From: Clostridium sp.
Lineage (GTDB): Bacteria > Bacillota > Clostridia > Lachnospirales > Lachnospiraceae
Length of the DNA stretch: 44,959 bases
Assembly (NCBI GenBank): GCA_023667695.1
Contig: JAMOZY010000001.1
Coordinates: 211,910-256,868 of the forward strand
Reading direction: 5' to 3'
Below, one piece after another: positions 27,069-35,611 of this stretch. The notes beneath the pieces are model-generated. The model worked only from the letters and a program-made list of their open reading frames with translations, was not told where the DNA came from and searched no databases. A program made the translations under genes and the position numbers. Numbering within the stretch: the first letter of the stretch is position 1; every line of letters starts with the position of its first letter.

Positions 27069-28562
27069 TTGGAACAATATTTAATGGCGTTGGATCAGGG
27101 AACCACCAGCTCCCGTTGTATTTTATTTGACCGGAACGGCCGGATTGCCAGTGTTGCCCAAAAGGAATTCCGGCAGTATTATCCACAGCCGGGATGGGTG
27201 GAGCATGATCCCATGGAAATCTGGTCTACCCAGATGGGAGTTGCACGAGAGGCGATGGAACAGATTGGCGCCGGATATCAGAACATTGCTGCTCTTGGGA
27301 TTACCAATCAGCGGGAAACGACGATTCTGTGGGACAAGGCGACTGGGGAGCCGGTTTATCCGGCTATTGTCTGGCAGTGCCGGAGGACTGCCCATATCTG
27401 TGAAAAGCTGGAGATACAAGGCTATGGGGATATGCTGTTTCAAAAGACCGGATTACGGGTGGATGCATATTTTTCCGCCACTAAGATTCAGTGGATTTTA
27501 AATCATGTAGAGGGAGTCCGAAAGCGGGCGGAACGAGGGGAAATCCTGTTTGGTACAGTCGATACCTGGCTGATTTGGAAGCTGACGAAGGGCAGGATTC
27601 ATGCTACGGATTATACCAATGCCGCCCGGACCATGCTTTTTAATATCGTGGAAAAACGATGGGATACGGATATTCTGAAGCTGTTGGACATTCCGGAGCA
27701 AATACTGCCGGAGGTACGGGATTCCAGCGGCATATACGGAGAAACGGATGCCTCTATTTTCGGGGGACCGGTAATCATTGCAGGCGTGGCAGGGGACCAG
27801 CAGGCGTCCTTGTTCGGCCAGACCTGCTTTCAGCGGGGAGAAGTGAAGAATACCTATGGAACCGGTGGCTTTTTGCTGATGAACGTAGGGGAAGAACCGG
27901 TATTTTCCGGTCATGGATTGCTGACGACAATTGCATGGGGGTTAAACGGAAGGCTGACCTATGCACTGGAAGGCTCTGTCTTTGTGGCAGGAGCGGCAAT
28001 CCAGTGGCTGCGGGATGAATTGGGACTGATTTCCTCTGCTGCGGAATCGGAACCGATTGCCAGGTCCGTGCCGGATACCAATGGCGTTTATATGGTGCCG
28101 GCCTTTGTTGGGCTGGGGGCGCCTTATTGGGACCCTTATGCCAGAGGGATTCTGACTGGTATAACAAGAGGAACCAACCGGGCGCATATCGTTCGCGCCG
28201 TATTGGAGGCACTGGCATTTCAGACCTGTGATGTGGTAGAGCTGATGGAGCGGGAAGCGGGAATTGACAGACTGCCCTGCCTGAAGGTAGATGGAGGCGC
28301 CAGTGCAAATGATTTTTTGATGCAGTTTCAGGCGGAGCTTCTGCAATCCGAGATTTTGCGGCCCTGCTGCATCGAGACTACCGCCTTGGGTGTGGCTTAT
28401 CTGGCGGGCCTGGGTGTGGGATTTTATCAGGACTTAGGAGAAATAAAGGAAAACTGGAAGCAGGAAAAAAGCTTTCTGCCAACGATGGGGCTGCATCAGC
28501 GCCAGATTCTGCTGGATGGCTGGAAGCATGCTATAGAACAGGCGATGCTTCGGGAAAAATAA
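27069..28562 (+). CDS. glpK: Glycerol kinase
   Basis: Phosphorylates glycerol to glycerol-3-phosphate. The product has ALDQGTTSSRCILFD at the N-terminus, ITNQRETTILWD, VAGDQQASLFGQ, the signature NTYGTGGFLLMN and LKVDGGASANDFLMQFQ. I chose TTG 27069 because AGGAGG (27056-27061) is 7 nt ahead; this gives 497 residues, the normal length. The residue aligned with the histidine that HPr phosphorylates in enterococcal GlpK appears to be Ile230, so that control may be absent; this rests on a remembered alignment. No glpF or glpD gene is adjacent. Confidence 0.94.
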   Translation: MEQYLMALDQGTTSSRCILFDRNGRIASVAQKEFRQYYPQPGWVEHDPMEIWSTQMGVAREAMEQIGAGYQNIAALGITNQRETTILWDKATGEPVYPAIVWQCRRTAHICEKLEIQGYGDMLFQKTGLRVDAYFSATKIQWILNHVEGVRKRAERGEILFGTVDTWLIWKLTKGRIHATDYTNAARTMLFNIVEKRWDTDILKLLDIPEQILPEVRDSSGIYGETDASIFGGPVIIAGVAGDQQASLFGQTCFQRGEVKNTYGTGGFLLMNVGEEPVFSGHGLLTTIAWGLNGRLTYALEGSVFVAGAAIQWLRDELGLISSAAESEPIARSVPDTNGVYMVPAFVGLGAPYWDPYARGILTGITRGTNRAHIVRAVLEALAFQTCDVVELMEREAGIDRLPCLKVDGGASANDFLMQFQAELLQSEILRPCCIETTALGVAYLAGLGVGFYQDLGEIKENWKQEKSFLPTMGLHQRQILLDGWKHAIEQAMLREK

Positions 28563-28566
28563 AATA

Positions 28567-28631
28567 CCTCGCGGCATTCGTCAAATATCCATGCAAGCCG
28601 GCTATTTGACGAATTGCTTGCGAGAATAAAA
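28567..28631 (+). repeat. Dispersed palindromic element, copy A
   Basis: Nested stems CTCGC/GCGAG, GCA/TGC and GTCAAATA/TATTTGAC around a loop containing CATGCAAGC, with an AATAAA tail. It begins 5 nt after the glpK stop and lacks a T tract, so it is not a normal plus-strand terminator. Shares its layout and core words with copies at 34459 and 40598. Confidence 0.75.
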
Positions 28632-28636
28632 GCAAA

Positions 28637-28665
28637 TTGAGGTTTTGAATGGAGAATGCTATAAT
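28637..28665 (+). promoter_or_regulatory. Sigma-A promoter
   Basis: TTGAGG (28637-28642), 17-bp spacer, TATAAT (28660-28665), ahead of the HAD phosphatase gene. Confidence 0.75.
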
Positions 28666-28704
28666 AGACCAAAATGATAAAGGAAAGAAACAGGGATAAA
28701 GCAG

Positions 28705-29382
28705 ATGAAAGCAAAAATAAAAACCGTTATATTTGATCTGGATGGCACATTACTAAATACGCTGGGAGATTTGAGGGCTGCGGTGAATCATGCACTGGCC
28801 CGGTTCGGATATCCGGTTAAGGATACGGAGGAGGTCCGTCTGGCTGTGGGCAACGGCGTTGCAAAGCTGATGGAGCGGGTACTGCCCGGCGGTCTGGAAA
28901 ATCCGGATTTTGAGGAGTGCCTGAAGTCGTTTCGGGAGTATTATTCCCAGCATTTACAGGATCAGACAGTACCTTATCCAGGGATATTGGAGGCACTGGC
29001 TTCCTTAAAGGAAAAGGGATATGCTCTGGGGATTGTATCCAATAAATTCGATGCTGCGGTAAAGCAATTGCGGGAGGATTATTTTTCCGATACGATTACG
29101 GTAGCAATTGGTGAATCTGCAGATGTGCGGAAAAAACCGGCGCCAGACTGTGTTTACAAGGCAATCGCAGAGCTGGGATGCCGAAAGGAAGAGGCTGTTT
29201 ATGTGGGGGATTCGGATGTGGATGTTGCTACGGCTCATAATTCCGGTCTGTGCTGTATTGGCGTGACCTGGGGCTTTCGGGATGCCCGGGTACTGGAAGA
29301 AGCAGGAGCGGACTGGGTGATTCAGACGCCATCGGAGCTTCCGGAGCTGTTGGAGCAGATGGGGAAGGATAAGGGAATATGA
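28705..29382 (+). CDS. HAD-family phosphatase, phosphoglycolate phosphatase-like
   Basis: The 225-residue product has all four HAD motifs: VIFDLDGTLLNT (catalytic Asp pair), GIVSNKF, RKKPAPDCVYKAI with the Lys, and VYVGDSDVDVATA. The cap domain lies between motifs I and II. It matches the Gph/PgpP group but substrate range in HAD enzymes is broad, so the specific reaction is unsure. The ribosome site is weak (GGGATAAAG). Its stop overlaps the rhomboid gene start (ATGA), so the two are translationally coupled. Confidence 0.85.
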   Translation: MKAKIKTVIFDLDGTLLNTLGDLRAAVNHALARFGYPVKDTEEVRLAVGNGVAKLMERVLPGGLENPDFEECLKSFREYYSQHLQDQTVPYPGILEALASLKEKGYALGIVSNKFDAAVKQLREDYFSDTITVAIGESADVRKKPAPDCVYKAIAELGCRKEEAVYVGDSDVDVATAHNSGLCCIGVTWGFRDARVLEEAGADWVIQTPSELPELLEQMGKDKGI

Positions 29383-30398
29383 AGCAGCAGTATATTCAGG
29401 TTATGAAGGAACGGGGATATGAACAGGAATGGGAGCGGGAGCCTTATATTTTTACCAGAAATGAGGGAAAGGAATGCTATGTAGTCCTGCTTTTGGAGCG
29501 GGGGCTTTCCGCTGCACAGCTTCAGGAAAAGAGGCGGCAGTTGGAAGGGCATTATTCCGTCCGGGGCTATGACCGGATATATCAGCTTTGCATCATATGC
29601 CATAACAACGGCATGTTTTCCGAAGAATTACTGGCATTGGTGTCACAGGCTCCCAATGTCTGGCTGTTTGCCGCCGATCAGAATCGGATGTACCAGTATG
29701 AGAATCAGCCTCTGGAATTCGATGGACTTTGCCGTGGATTTGAAGCCATACCCACGGAACCGAAGTCATCTCCTCTTTCCTTTCATAAAAAAGAGTTCCC
29801 CTATGTAACGGTAGTGCTGGTATTGGTGAATGTGGTCTGTTTTTTGGTGCCGGTATGGATGGGACAGCATGAGAAATGGCTGGATGAAGGCGGAAATTAC
29901 TGGGGATTTGTCTTTGAGAAAGGCGAGGTTTACCGACTGTGGACCTATATGTTCCTTCATATGGATATGAGACACTTATTCAATAATATGATTGGGGTTT
30001 TGGGGTTTGGACTGCTTTTGGAACCACTTTTGGGACATGTGAAATACGCTGTGATTTATCTTGGCTCCGGGCTTGGCTCCGGACTGCTGTCCTTCTTGAT
30101 TGAGCTGATACGGGAGAATCATGTGCTTTCGGTAGGAGCCTCCGGCGCTGTATTTGGTCTGACCGGCGCTTTGCTGGCTATGGTGCTGTTTCGGAAGAAA
30201 CAGGTACCGTGGCTGTCCGTCCGCCGAATCCTTTTTTTAATCGTGATTTCCTTATATAGCGGTTTTGCCACACCGGGCGTTGACAATATCGGACATATTG
30301 GCGGTCTGCTGGCAGGATTTTTATTGACGGCACTGATTAATTTTCTTAGCAGCCTGTTTCCGGAAGGGCATCCGTTCAATCGAAATAATTGCACATAA
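29379..30398 (+). CDS. Rhomboid family intramembrane serine protease
   Basis: The 339-residue protein begins with about 140 soluble residues of no recognised family, then has six or so membrane segments. The rhomboid signatures are clear: WTYMFLHMDMRHLFNNM near 188-204, catalytic serine in VGASGAVFG (Ser255) and catalytic histidine in NIGHIGGLLAG (His306). Bacterial rhomboids cut single-pass membrane proteins; the substrate is not indicated. It overlaps the upstream HAD gene by 4 nt. Confidence 0.93.
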   Translation: MKQQYIQVMKERGYEQEWEREPYIFTRNEGKECYVVLLLERGLSAAQLQEKRRQLEGHYSVRGYDRIYQLCIICHNNGMFSEELLALVSQAPNVWLFAADQNRMYQYENQPLEFDGLCRGFEAIPTEPKSSPLSFHKKEFPYVTVVLVLVNVVCFLVPVWMGQHEKWLDEGGNYWGFVFEKGEVYRLWTYMFLHMDMRHLFNNMIGVLGFGLLLEPLLGHVKYAVIYLGSGLGSGLLSFLIELIRENHVLSVGASGAVFGLTGALLAMVLFRKKQVPWLSVRRILFLIVISLYSGFATPGVDNIGHIGGLLAGFLLTALINFLSSLFPEGHPFNRNNCT

Positions 30399-30423
30399 TC
30401 TGCAAAAACATATCGGTTGCTTA

Positions 30424-30452
30424 TTGTAAAAGAAAAATCAATGTGTTAAACT
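30424..30452 (+). promoter_or_regulatory. Sigma-A promoter
   Basis: TTGTAA (30424-30429), 17-bp spacer, TAAACT (30447-30452), about 30 nt ahead of the TPR gene. Confidence 0.65.
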
Positions 30453-30482
30453 TGGAATAGTGAAAAATGTGGGGTGTTATAA

Positions 30483-31865
30483 TTGGGCATCAGCTATGCA
30501 GTGGTGACAAAGGTAAAGGAACTTACCGAAACAAGGCAATATGGCGAGGCATTGGATCTTTTGGAAGGTGAGGACATCTTCCAGTCATTGAATCCACAAT
30601 TTCTACGGAGCTGTGGAGAAGTCTATCTGGAAAACGAACGGTTTTATGAAAGCCGGGAAGCATTGGTACGGGCGCATATTATGGCTCCGGAGGGGAATCG
30701 GATTATTTATGATTTGGTTCGCCTGTATTTAAAAATGGGGTATTTTCAACGTGCCAAACTCTACTATGAAATCTATATTCATCATGCAGTTGCAGATGAC
30801 ACGGGAAAGCTGTACTTACAGTATATGATTCAAAAGGCACAGCGGGTAGAAGCCGGTGAATTGCTGGAGATTCTGGAGAAGGCGTGTGAGGAACAATATT
30901 CCGACGAATGGGGATTTGAGCTTGCGCTGTTATATGCCTCCCTGGGCAGAAAGGACAAGATGAAGGAAGAATGCATTCATCTGATGGCTGCCTTTCGGAA
31001 TTCTCCCTACTGCGCCCTGGCAGAGGCATTAAAAAAAGAAGAGTATGATATTAGTAATTCCTACTTTCGGTTTCCGCTTATGGAGGCGGAGGAGGATAAA
31101 GAAACCTATGCTTCGATTCTGGAAATCGAAGAAAAGCAGTTGGAGAAGGATTTGTTAAAGGTTCACCCTCCCGCACCGGTGATTCTTCAGATGGAGGATG
31201 ATGACGGAACGGAGGAAGAGGTTCCGGAACGGAAAGAGAAGGGATTTGGCATCCGGCTGCCCTTTCGGAAGAAGCAGGGAAAGAATTCAGACATATCATC
31301 CCCGGCACCAGAGGCATCTGGGGCGGCTTCGGAACCGGAAGCAGTTCAGCCCCTTTCGGGAGCAGTACAAGAGAATGGGAATGCCATATTGGCATCCCGG
31401 TCGGAGCCATTGGAACCGGAAGGAACGGCAAAGGCAGCAGATGCTTCTCTGGAAAGTGAAGATGTTTCTGCTTATATCGAGTCTGTCATGAAGTCGGTTG
31501 CAGACATTGAAGCCTCAGTGGCAGAAGAATTACAGCATCCTATGACCTTTCAGAGTGATAAGGAATCCCGGCCGGAAGCTGCGGAACAGGAAAAGGCAGC
31601 TGCCGATGCGGAATTGACGGAAGAAAAACCATACCAGCCGAAGCTGTTTGAAGTAGAGGATACCCTTAGTCCGAAGGAACGCTTGGAAAAGCTCATGCAG
31701 TTGATTGAAGAAGAACGGCAGGAGGATAAGGAAGGGCAGGAGTCCGTTCCGGAAACCGAAGAAGAATTGGATCTGGACGAATTTCTTATGAATCTGGTTG
31801 GTGCCAATACCATTACCCAGGCAATGGTAAAGTCTTATCGGGATGAAAAAGAACCGAAGGATTAA
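30483..31865 (+). CDS. TPR-repeat protein with acidic disordered tail
   Basis: The start is TTG 30483 with GGGGTG 7 nt ahead; no in-frame ATG lies nearby. Residues about 1-195 are TPR-like helical repeats (YGEALDLLEG, LRSCGEVYLENERFYESREALVRAHIMAPEGNR, LVRLYLKMGYFQRAKLYYE). From about 235 to 400 the chain is low-complexity, rich in Glu, Pro, Ala and Ser, with a basic patch (RKEKGFGIRLPFRKKQGK). The last 60 residues are again helical and acidic (SPKERLEKLMQLIEEER, EEELDLDEFLMNLVG). No signal peptide. It probably acts as a protein-binding scaffold and is followed by the charged-helix protein and mreB. Confidence 0.75.
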   Translation: MGISYAVVTKVKELTETRQYGEALDLLEGEDIFQSLNPQFLRSCGEVYLENERFYESREALVRAHIMAPEGNRIIYDLVRLYLKMGYFQRAKLYYEIYIHHAVADDTGKLYLQYMIQKAQRVEAGELLEILEKACEEQYSDEWGFELALLYASLGRKDKMKEECIHLMAAFRNSPYCALAEALKKEEYDISNSYFRFPLMEAEEDKETYASILEIEEKQLEKDLLKVHPPAPVILQMEDDDGTEEEVPERKEKGFGIRLPFRKKQGKNSDISSPAPEASGAASEPEAVQPLSGAVQENGNAILASRSEPLEPEGTAKAADASLESEDVSAYIESVMKSVADIEASVAEELQHPMTFQSDKESRPEAAEQEKAAADAELTEEKPYQPKLFEVEDTLSPKERLEKLMQLIEEERQEDKEGQESVPETEEELDLDEFLMNLVGANTITQAMVKSYRDEKEPKD

Positions 31866-31915
31866 AAGAAAAAGAAAGACCTATAATGATAGAAAGGAGC
31901 GCCTAGAAGAAGAGT

Positions 31916-34402
31916 ATGAATGAGAGAGATGCGTTAATTGCAGCGGTTAGAGCCCAGGTAGAAAAAGAAAAAGCAGCAAAAGCAGCAAAGTTGGCGAAAG
32001 AGCAGGAAATGCAGGAAAAGGTATCCGGTAAACCGGCTCAGTCTCAGACGACCCAGAAATTCCGCCCTTGGAATCCGGATGGGGATAACAAGAAGGAAGA
32101 AGAAAAGGCTGCTGAACAGAAGCAGGCAGAAGCAGTAGAGGAGAAAAAACCGATTCCGGAAGCTCCAAAGCCGGAGGAAGTAAAAGAGCCGGAGGCTGTG
32201 GTGCAGCAGGAAGAGGCAATGTCTTTTGAAGGTGTTTCGGATGGAGGAACCAGCGGGGAATCCCTGGATGGAACCGGTTCCTTAGGTGAAACCCTGGATA
32301 ATTTCGGATTAACCGGGGAAACCTTAGATGGAGACAGTGATTTTGGCGGCTTGGGATTATCAGACGATATATTGGAAGGCAGTTCGGAAACGGAAAAGGA
32401 ACCGAAGGAATTTGCAAAGAATTCGGATGCATCGGATGATCCTGTACTGGATGAGCAGGGAAATGTAGTGAACGTGATTCCGGTAGAGCCAAAGAATCTA
32501 GACCCGAATAATGTTAAGAGCATGTATGACATTGAATTCTCGGATGATGAAGACGAGAAGAAATACGAGGCGGCAAAACGCGAGGAAGAAGAGCGGCTGG
32601 CAGCGGAAGCCCGAAAGGCGGAAGCAGTTCGAAATAAACTGGCGGAGCTGGAAGAACAGGAACGTCAGGAACGGGAAAAATGGAAAGCGGAAGAAGAAGC
32701 CCGTAGGAAGGCAGAGGAAGAAGCCCGTAGAAAGGCGGAGGAAGAAGCCCGTAGAAAGGCGGAAGAGGAAGCCAGAAGAAAGGCGGAGGAAGAAGCCCGG
32801 AAGAAAGCAGAAGAGGAAGCCAGACGGAAAGCGGAAGAAGAGGCCAGACGGAAGGCAGAAGAAGAAGCCCGTAGAAAGGCGGAAGAAGAGGCAAAACGGA
32901 AGGCAGAGGAAGAGGCTCGGAAGAAAGCAGAAGAGGAAGCCAGACGGAAGGCAGAGGAAGAAGCCCGGAAGAAGGCAGAAGAGGAAGCCAGACGGAAGGC
33001 AGAGGAAGAGGCCCGCAGGAAGGCGGAAGAGGAAGCCAGAAGAAAGGCGGAAGAAGAGGCAAAACGGAAGGCAGAGGAAGAAGCCCGTAGAAAAGCGGAA
33101 GAGGAAGAACGTCAGCGGGCATTGGAAGAGGCTCGGAGAAAAGCAGAAGAGGAAGAACGTGCCAGATTAGATGCTGAGATTAAGCAGCGTGCGGAAGCCC
33201 GCAGACAGGCAGAGGAAGAAGCCCGGAAAAAGGCAGAGGAAGAACGCCAGCGCATATTAGAGGAACGGCGCAGAAAAGCGGAAGAAGCAGCAGAACGAAT
33301 CAGGCAGGAGGAAGCCCGGAGAAGGGAAGAAGAGGCAAGAAAGAAGGCGGAAGAAGATGCTCGTAAGAAAGCTGAGGAAGAGGCTCGCAGAAAAGCTGAG
33401 GAAGAAGCTCGTAAGGAAGCTGAAGAAGAGGCTCGCAAGAAGGCAGAAGAAGAGGCTCGTAAGGCGGAAGAGGAAGCTCGTAAGAAAGCAGAGGAAGAAG
33501 CTCGCAAGGCTGCGGAGGAGGAAGCTCACAGGAAAGCTGAGGAGGAAGCTCGCCGGCAGGCTGATGAAGAAGCACGTAAAGCGGCGGAAGAAGAGGCTCG
33601 CAAGGCGGAAGAGGAATCATTAAAGCAGCGTGCGATGGAAGAAGAAGCGGCTCGTGCTGCAGAGCAGGCAGAGAGCAATGGCACTGGTCTGCCAACAGGA
33701 GCAGAAGAATTCCTGGGCAAATATATGACCGTGGATTCTATCAGCCGTCAGATGAAGAAGGCGATTATCGCTATTGACGAGAATCGGGATGAACCAAGAA
33801 ATATTGTTATTTTATGTAAGCATGGCTTCGGCACCACCAATATCGGTATTGATTTTGCAAAGAGCTATTATGCAATGGGACTTTGCAGGAATAGTACCGT
33901 GGCAGTAATCAAGGCAGCGGCCTTTAATAAGGTTGACCTTAGCTCTGCCGTAGCAAAGCTGCAGGGCGGCTGTCTGGTAATTGAAAATGCAGGAAATGTC
34001 AGACCGGAAAAGGTGGATCAGCTTGCAGATGTGATTGCAGACCCGGGAAATGATATCGCAGTTATTTTAACCGGCGAAATGGATTCCTTATCCAGGCTGT
34101 TCTCTGGCAATGCCAAGATGGTTCCGCATTTTAAGCATTTGATTCAGATGCACCGGATTGATAATGGAGCTGTCTATGAGATTGCCCAGAACTATATTAA
34201 GCAGTTAGGATATGAAGCAGACGAGAGGGCCTTGTCCAAGCTGAAGAATCTGATGCTTGGCGTAGAGGATGGCAACCTGGATCGTGTGCTGAAGATGGTA
34301 AATGATGCCGTAAGCAGAGCGGAGGAGCGGATGTTCCGGGGATTAGGCGGAACGGATTCACAGACCGAGCATAAGGTATTGGTAGATTCGGATTTTGAAT
34401 AA
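31916..34402 (+). CDS. Long charged-helix protein with C-terminal degenerate AAA+ domain
   Basis: The 828-residue protein has a short basic helix (1-35), an acidic linker with GESLDG/GETLDN/GETLDG repeats (about 114-155), about 360 residues of Glu-Arg-Lys-Ala repeats (about 218-580), many as the octad ARRKAEEE, and a C-terminal domain from about 590. That domain follows the CbbX/SpoVK-type AAA+ layout (DEPRNIVILCKHGFGTTNIGIDFAKSYYAMGL ... GGCLVIENAG ... HFKHLIQMHRI ... YIKQLGYEADERALSKL), but the Walker A lysine is missing (GFGTTN) and Walker B reads VIENAG. It is likely a pseudo-ATPase on a long stiff helix. It sits between a TPR gene and mreB, so a cytoskeletal or cell-envelope scaffold role is possible, though unproven. 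Confidence 0.8.
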   Translation: MNERDALIAAVRAQVEKEKAAKAAKLAKEQEMQEKVSGKPAQSQTTQKFRPWNPDGDNKKEEEKAAEQKQAEAVEEKKPIPEAPKPEEVKEPEAVVQQEEAMSFEGVSDGGTSGESLDGTGSLGETLDNFGLTGETLDGDSDFGGLGLSDDILEGSSETEKEPKEFAKNSDASDDPVLDEQGNVVNVIPVEPKNLDPNNVKSMYDIEFSDDEDEKKYEAAKREEEERLAAEARKAEAVRNKLAELEEQERQEREKWKAEEEARRKAEEEARRKAEEEARRKAEEEARRKAEEEARKKAEEEARRKAEEEARRKAEEEARRKAEEEAKRKAEEEARKKAEEEARRKAEEEARKKAEEEARRKAEEEARRKAEEEARRKAEEEAKRKAEEEARRKAEEEERQRALEEARRKAEEEERARLDAEIKQRAEARRQAEEEARKKAEEERQRILEERRRKAEEAAERIRQEEARRREEEARKKAEEDARKKAEEEARRKAEEEARKEAEEEARKKAEEEARKAEEEARKKAEEEARKAAEEEAHRKAEEEARRQADEEARKAAEEEARKAEEESLKQRAMEEEAARAAEQAESNGTGLPTGAEEFLGKYMTVDSISRQMKKAIIAIDENRDEPRNIVILCKHGFGTTNIGIDFAKSYYAMGLCRNSTVAVIKAAAFNKVDLSSAVAKLQGGCLVIENAGNVRPEKVDQLADVIADPGNDIAVILTGEMDSLSRLFSGNAKMVPHFKHLIQMHRIDNGAVYEIAQNYIKQLGYEADERALSKLKNLMLGVEDGNLDRVLKMVNDAVSRAEERMFRGLGGTDSQTEHKVLVDSDFE

Positions 34403-34405
34403 TCA

Positions 34406-34463
34406 GGGAGGCTGTATGAGGCCCCGGCAAAGAGGCCGGTGCTTCATGACAGCCCCTATTTTT
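34406..34463 (+). terminator. Rho-independent terminator
   Basis: Outer stem GGCTGT-ATGA / TCAT-GACAGCC and inner CCGGC/GCCGG, followed by CCTATTTTT. It would cut transcription ahead of mreB. Confidence 0.8.
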
Positions 34464-34519
34464 GCGAGCAACGAGCCAAGCGGACATGCTTGCATGTCCA
34501 TTTGGCGACTGCCGCAAAA
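34459..34519 (-). repeat. Dispersed palindromic element, copy C
   Basis: On the plus strand: GCG, GCA, GCCAA (34475-34479), GGACATG (34482-34488), CTTG loop, CATGTCC (34493-34499), TTGGC (34502-34506), TGC, CGC. On the minus strand it contains the same words as copies A and B (TGCGGCAG, CATGCAAGC, CGTTGC). The rest of the gap to mreB (34520-34609) holds a weaker GAGA/TCTC hairpin and no promoter I can call. Confidence 0.75.
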
Positions 34520-34609
34520 GCCGGAGAGAGCGAAGCGAATCTCAGGCCTTTGAAGCACGAAAAAGCCAAAGGACATGCAAGAAGAAACAAAAGCGAAAGA
34601 GGAACAAAG

Positions 34610-35608
34610 ATGTTTGATATGGATATCGGTATCGATTTGGGTACCGCGAATGTGTTGGTCTATGTAAAAGGTATGGGAGTTGTCATTAATCAGCCCTCGG
34701 TAGTCGCCTTTGAAAAGGCCACCAAAAAATTAATCGCAATCGGGACAAAAGCAAAGAAAATGATTGGCAGAGTGCCAGAAAATATAGATGTAATCCGTCC
34801 ACTGAAGCAGGGGGTTATTTCGGATTATACGGTAACGGAAAAGATGCTGAAGGCATATATCAAGCAGGCAATGAGTCGGAAGCCTACCTTACGGAGGCCG
34901 AAGGTCTGCATCTGTGTACCCAGCGGGGTAACTGAGGTGGAGCGGAGGGCAGTAGAGGACGCTGCCTACCGTACCGGCGCCCGTTCCGTATTAATCATGG
35001 AGGAACCGGTAGCGGCAGCAATCGGAGCGAATGTAGATATTGTCCAGCCTTGTGGAAACATGGTAGTGGATATCGGCGGCGGAACCACAGATATTGCGGT
35101 AATCTCCCTGGGCGGTCTGGTGGTAAACCGTTCCCTGAAGGTTGCTGGTGACGACTACAATGAAGCAATGATAAAATACATCCGGAGAACCTATAATTTA
35201 CTGATTGGTGAACCTACGGCGGAAGAGGTTAAGATGGAAATCGGCAGTGTATATCCAAGACCAACGGATGATTTCATGGAGGTAAAGGGGCGGAATCTGG
35301 TAAATGGACTGCCGGACCGGATACGGGTATCGGCAAATGAAACCATAGAAGCATTCAGCGAGGTGACCCTCCAGATATTAAATGCAATTCTGGGGGTTCT
35401 TGAAATCTGTCCGCCGGAGCTGGCAGCCGATATTTCCCAGCGGGGAATCGTACTGTCCGGCGGCGGCAGTATGATTTATGGAATGGAACAGCTGATTGAA
35501 GCAAAGACCGGAATACAGGCAGTCGTAGTGGATCAGGCATTGGAAGCGGTTGCCCTGGGAGCTGGTAAATCAGTAGAGTTTATGCATAAGCTGGGGAAAG
35601 AAAAATAG
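34610..35608 (+). CDS. mreB: MreB/Mbl family actin-like rod-shape protein
   Basis: ATG 34610 with AGAGGA ahead gives 332 residues, the normal MreB length; the frame opens further upstream through repeat sequence, which is not coding. Actin-fold motifs are present: IGIDLGTANVLVYVKG (phosphate 1), VVDIGGGTTDIAVISLGG (phosphate 2) and IVLSGGGSMIYGMEQLIE (adenosine). It polymerises under the membrane to guide wall synthesis. No mreC or mreD follows, so this may be a second paralogue (mbl or mreBH type). The neighbours upstream are the TPR and charged-helix proteins. Confidence 0.92.
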   Translation: MFDMDIGIDLGTANVLVYVKGMGVVINQPSVVAFEKATKKLIAIGTKAKKMIGRVPENIDVIRPLKQGVISDYTVTEKMLKAYIKQAMSRKPTLRRPKVCICVPSGVTEVERRAVEDAAYRTGARSVLIMEEPVAAAIGANVDIVQPCGNMVVDIGGGTTDIAVISLGGLVVNRSLKVAGDDYNEAMIKYIRRTYNLLIGEPTAEEVKMEIGSVYPRPTDDFMEVKGRNLVNGLPDRIRVSANETIEAFSEVTLQILNAILGVLEICPPELAADISQRGIVLSGGGSMIYGMEQLIEAKTGIQAVVVDQALEAVALGAGKSVEFMHKLGKEK

Positions 35609-35611
35609 GGA

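Noticed and set aside
28567-28631. Ordinary glpK terminator
   Set aside because: The stem is long and interrupted with no T tract on the plus strand, and it shares its layout with elements elsewhere, so a repeat is a better reading.
32511-33720. Several long frames on both strands in the charged-repeat region
   Set aside because: The 24-bp repetitive coding DNA keeps all frames open; only the 31916-34402 frame has a start, a flanking context and a folded domain.
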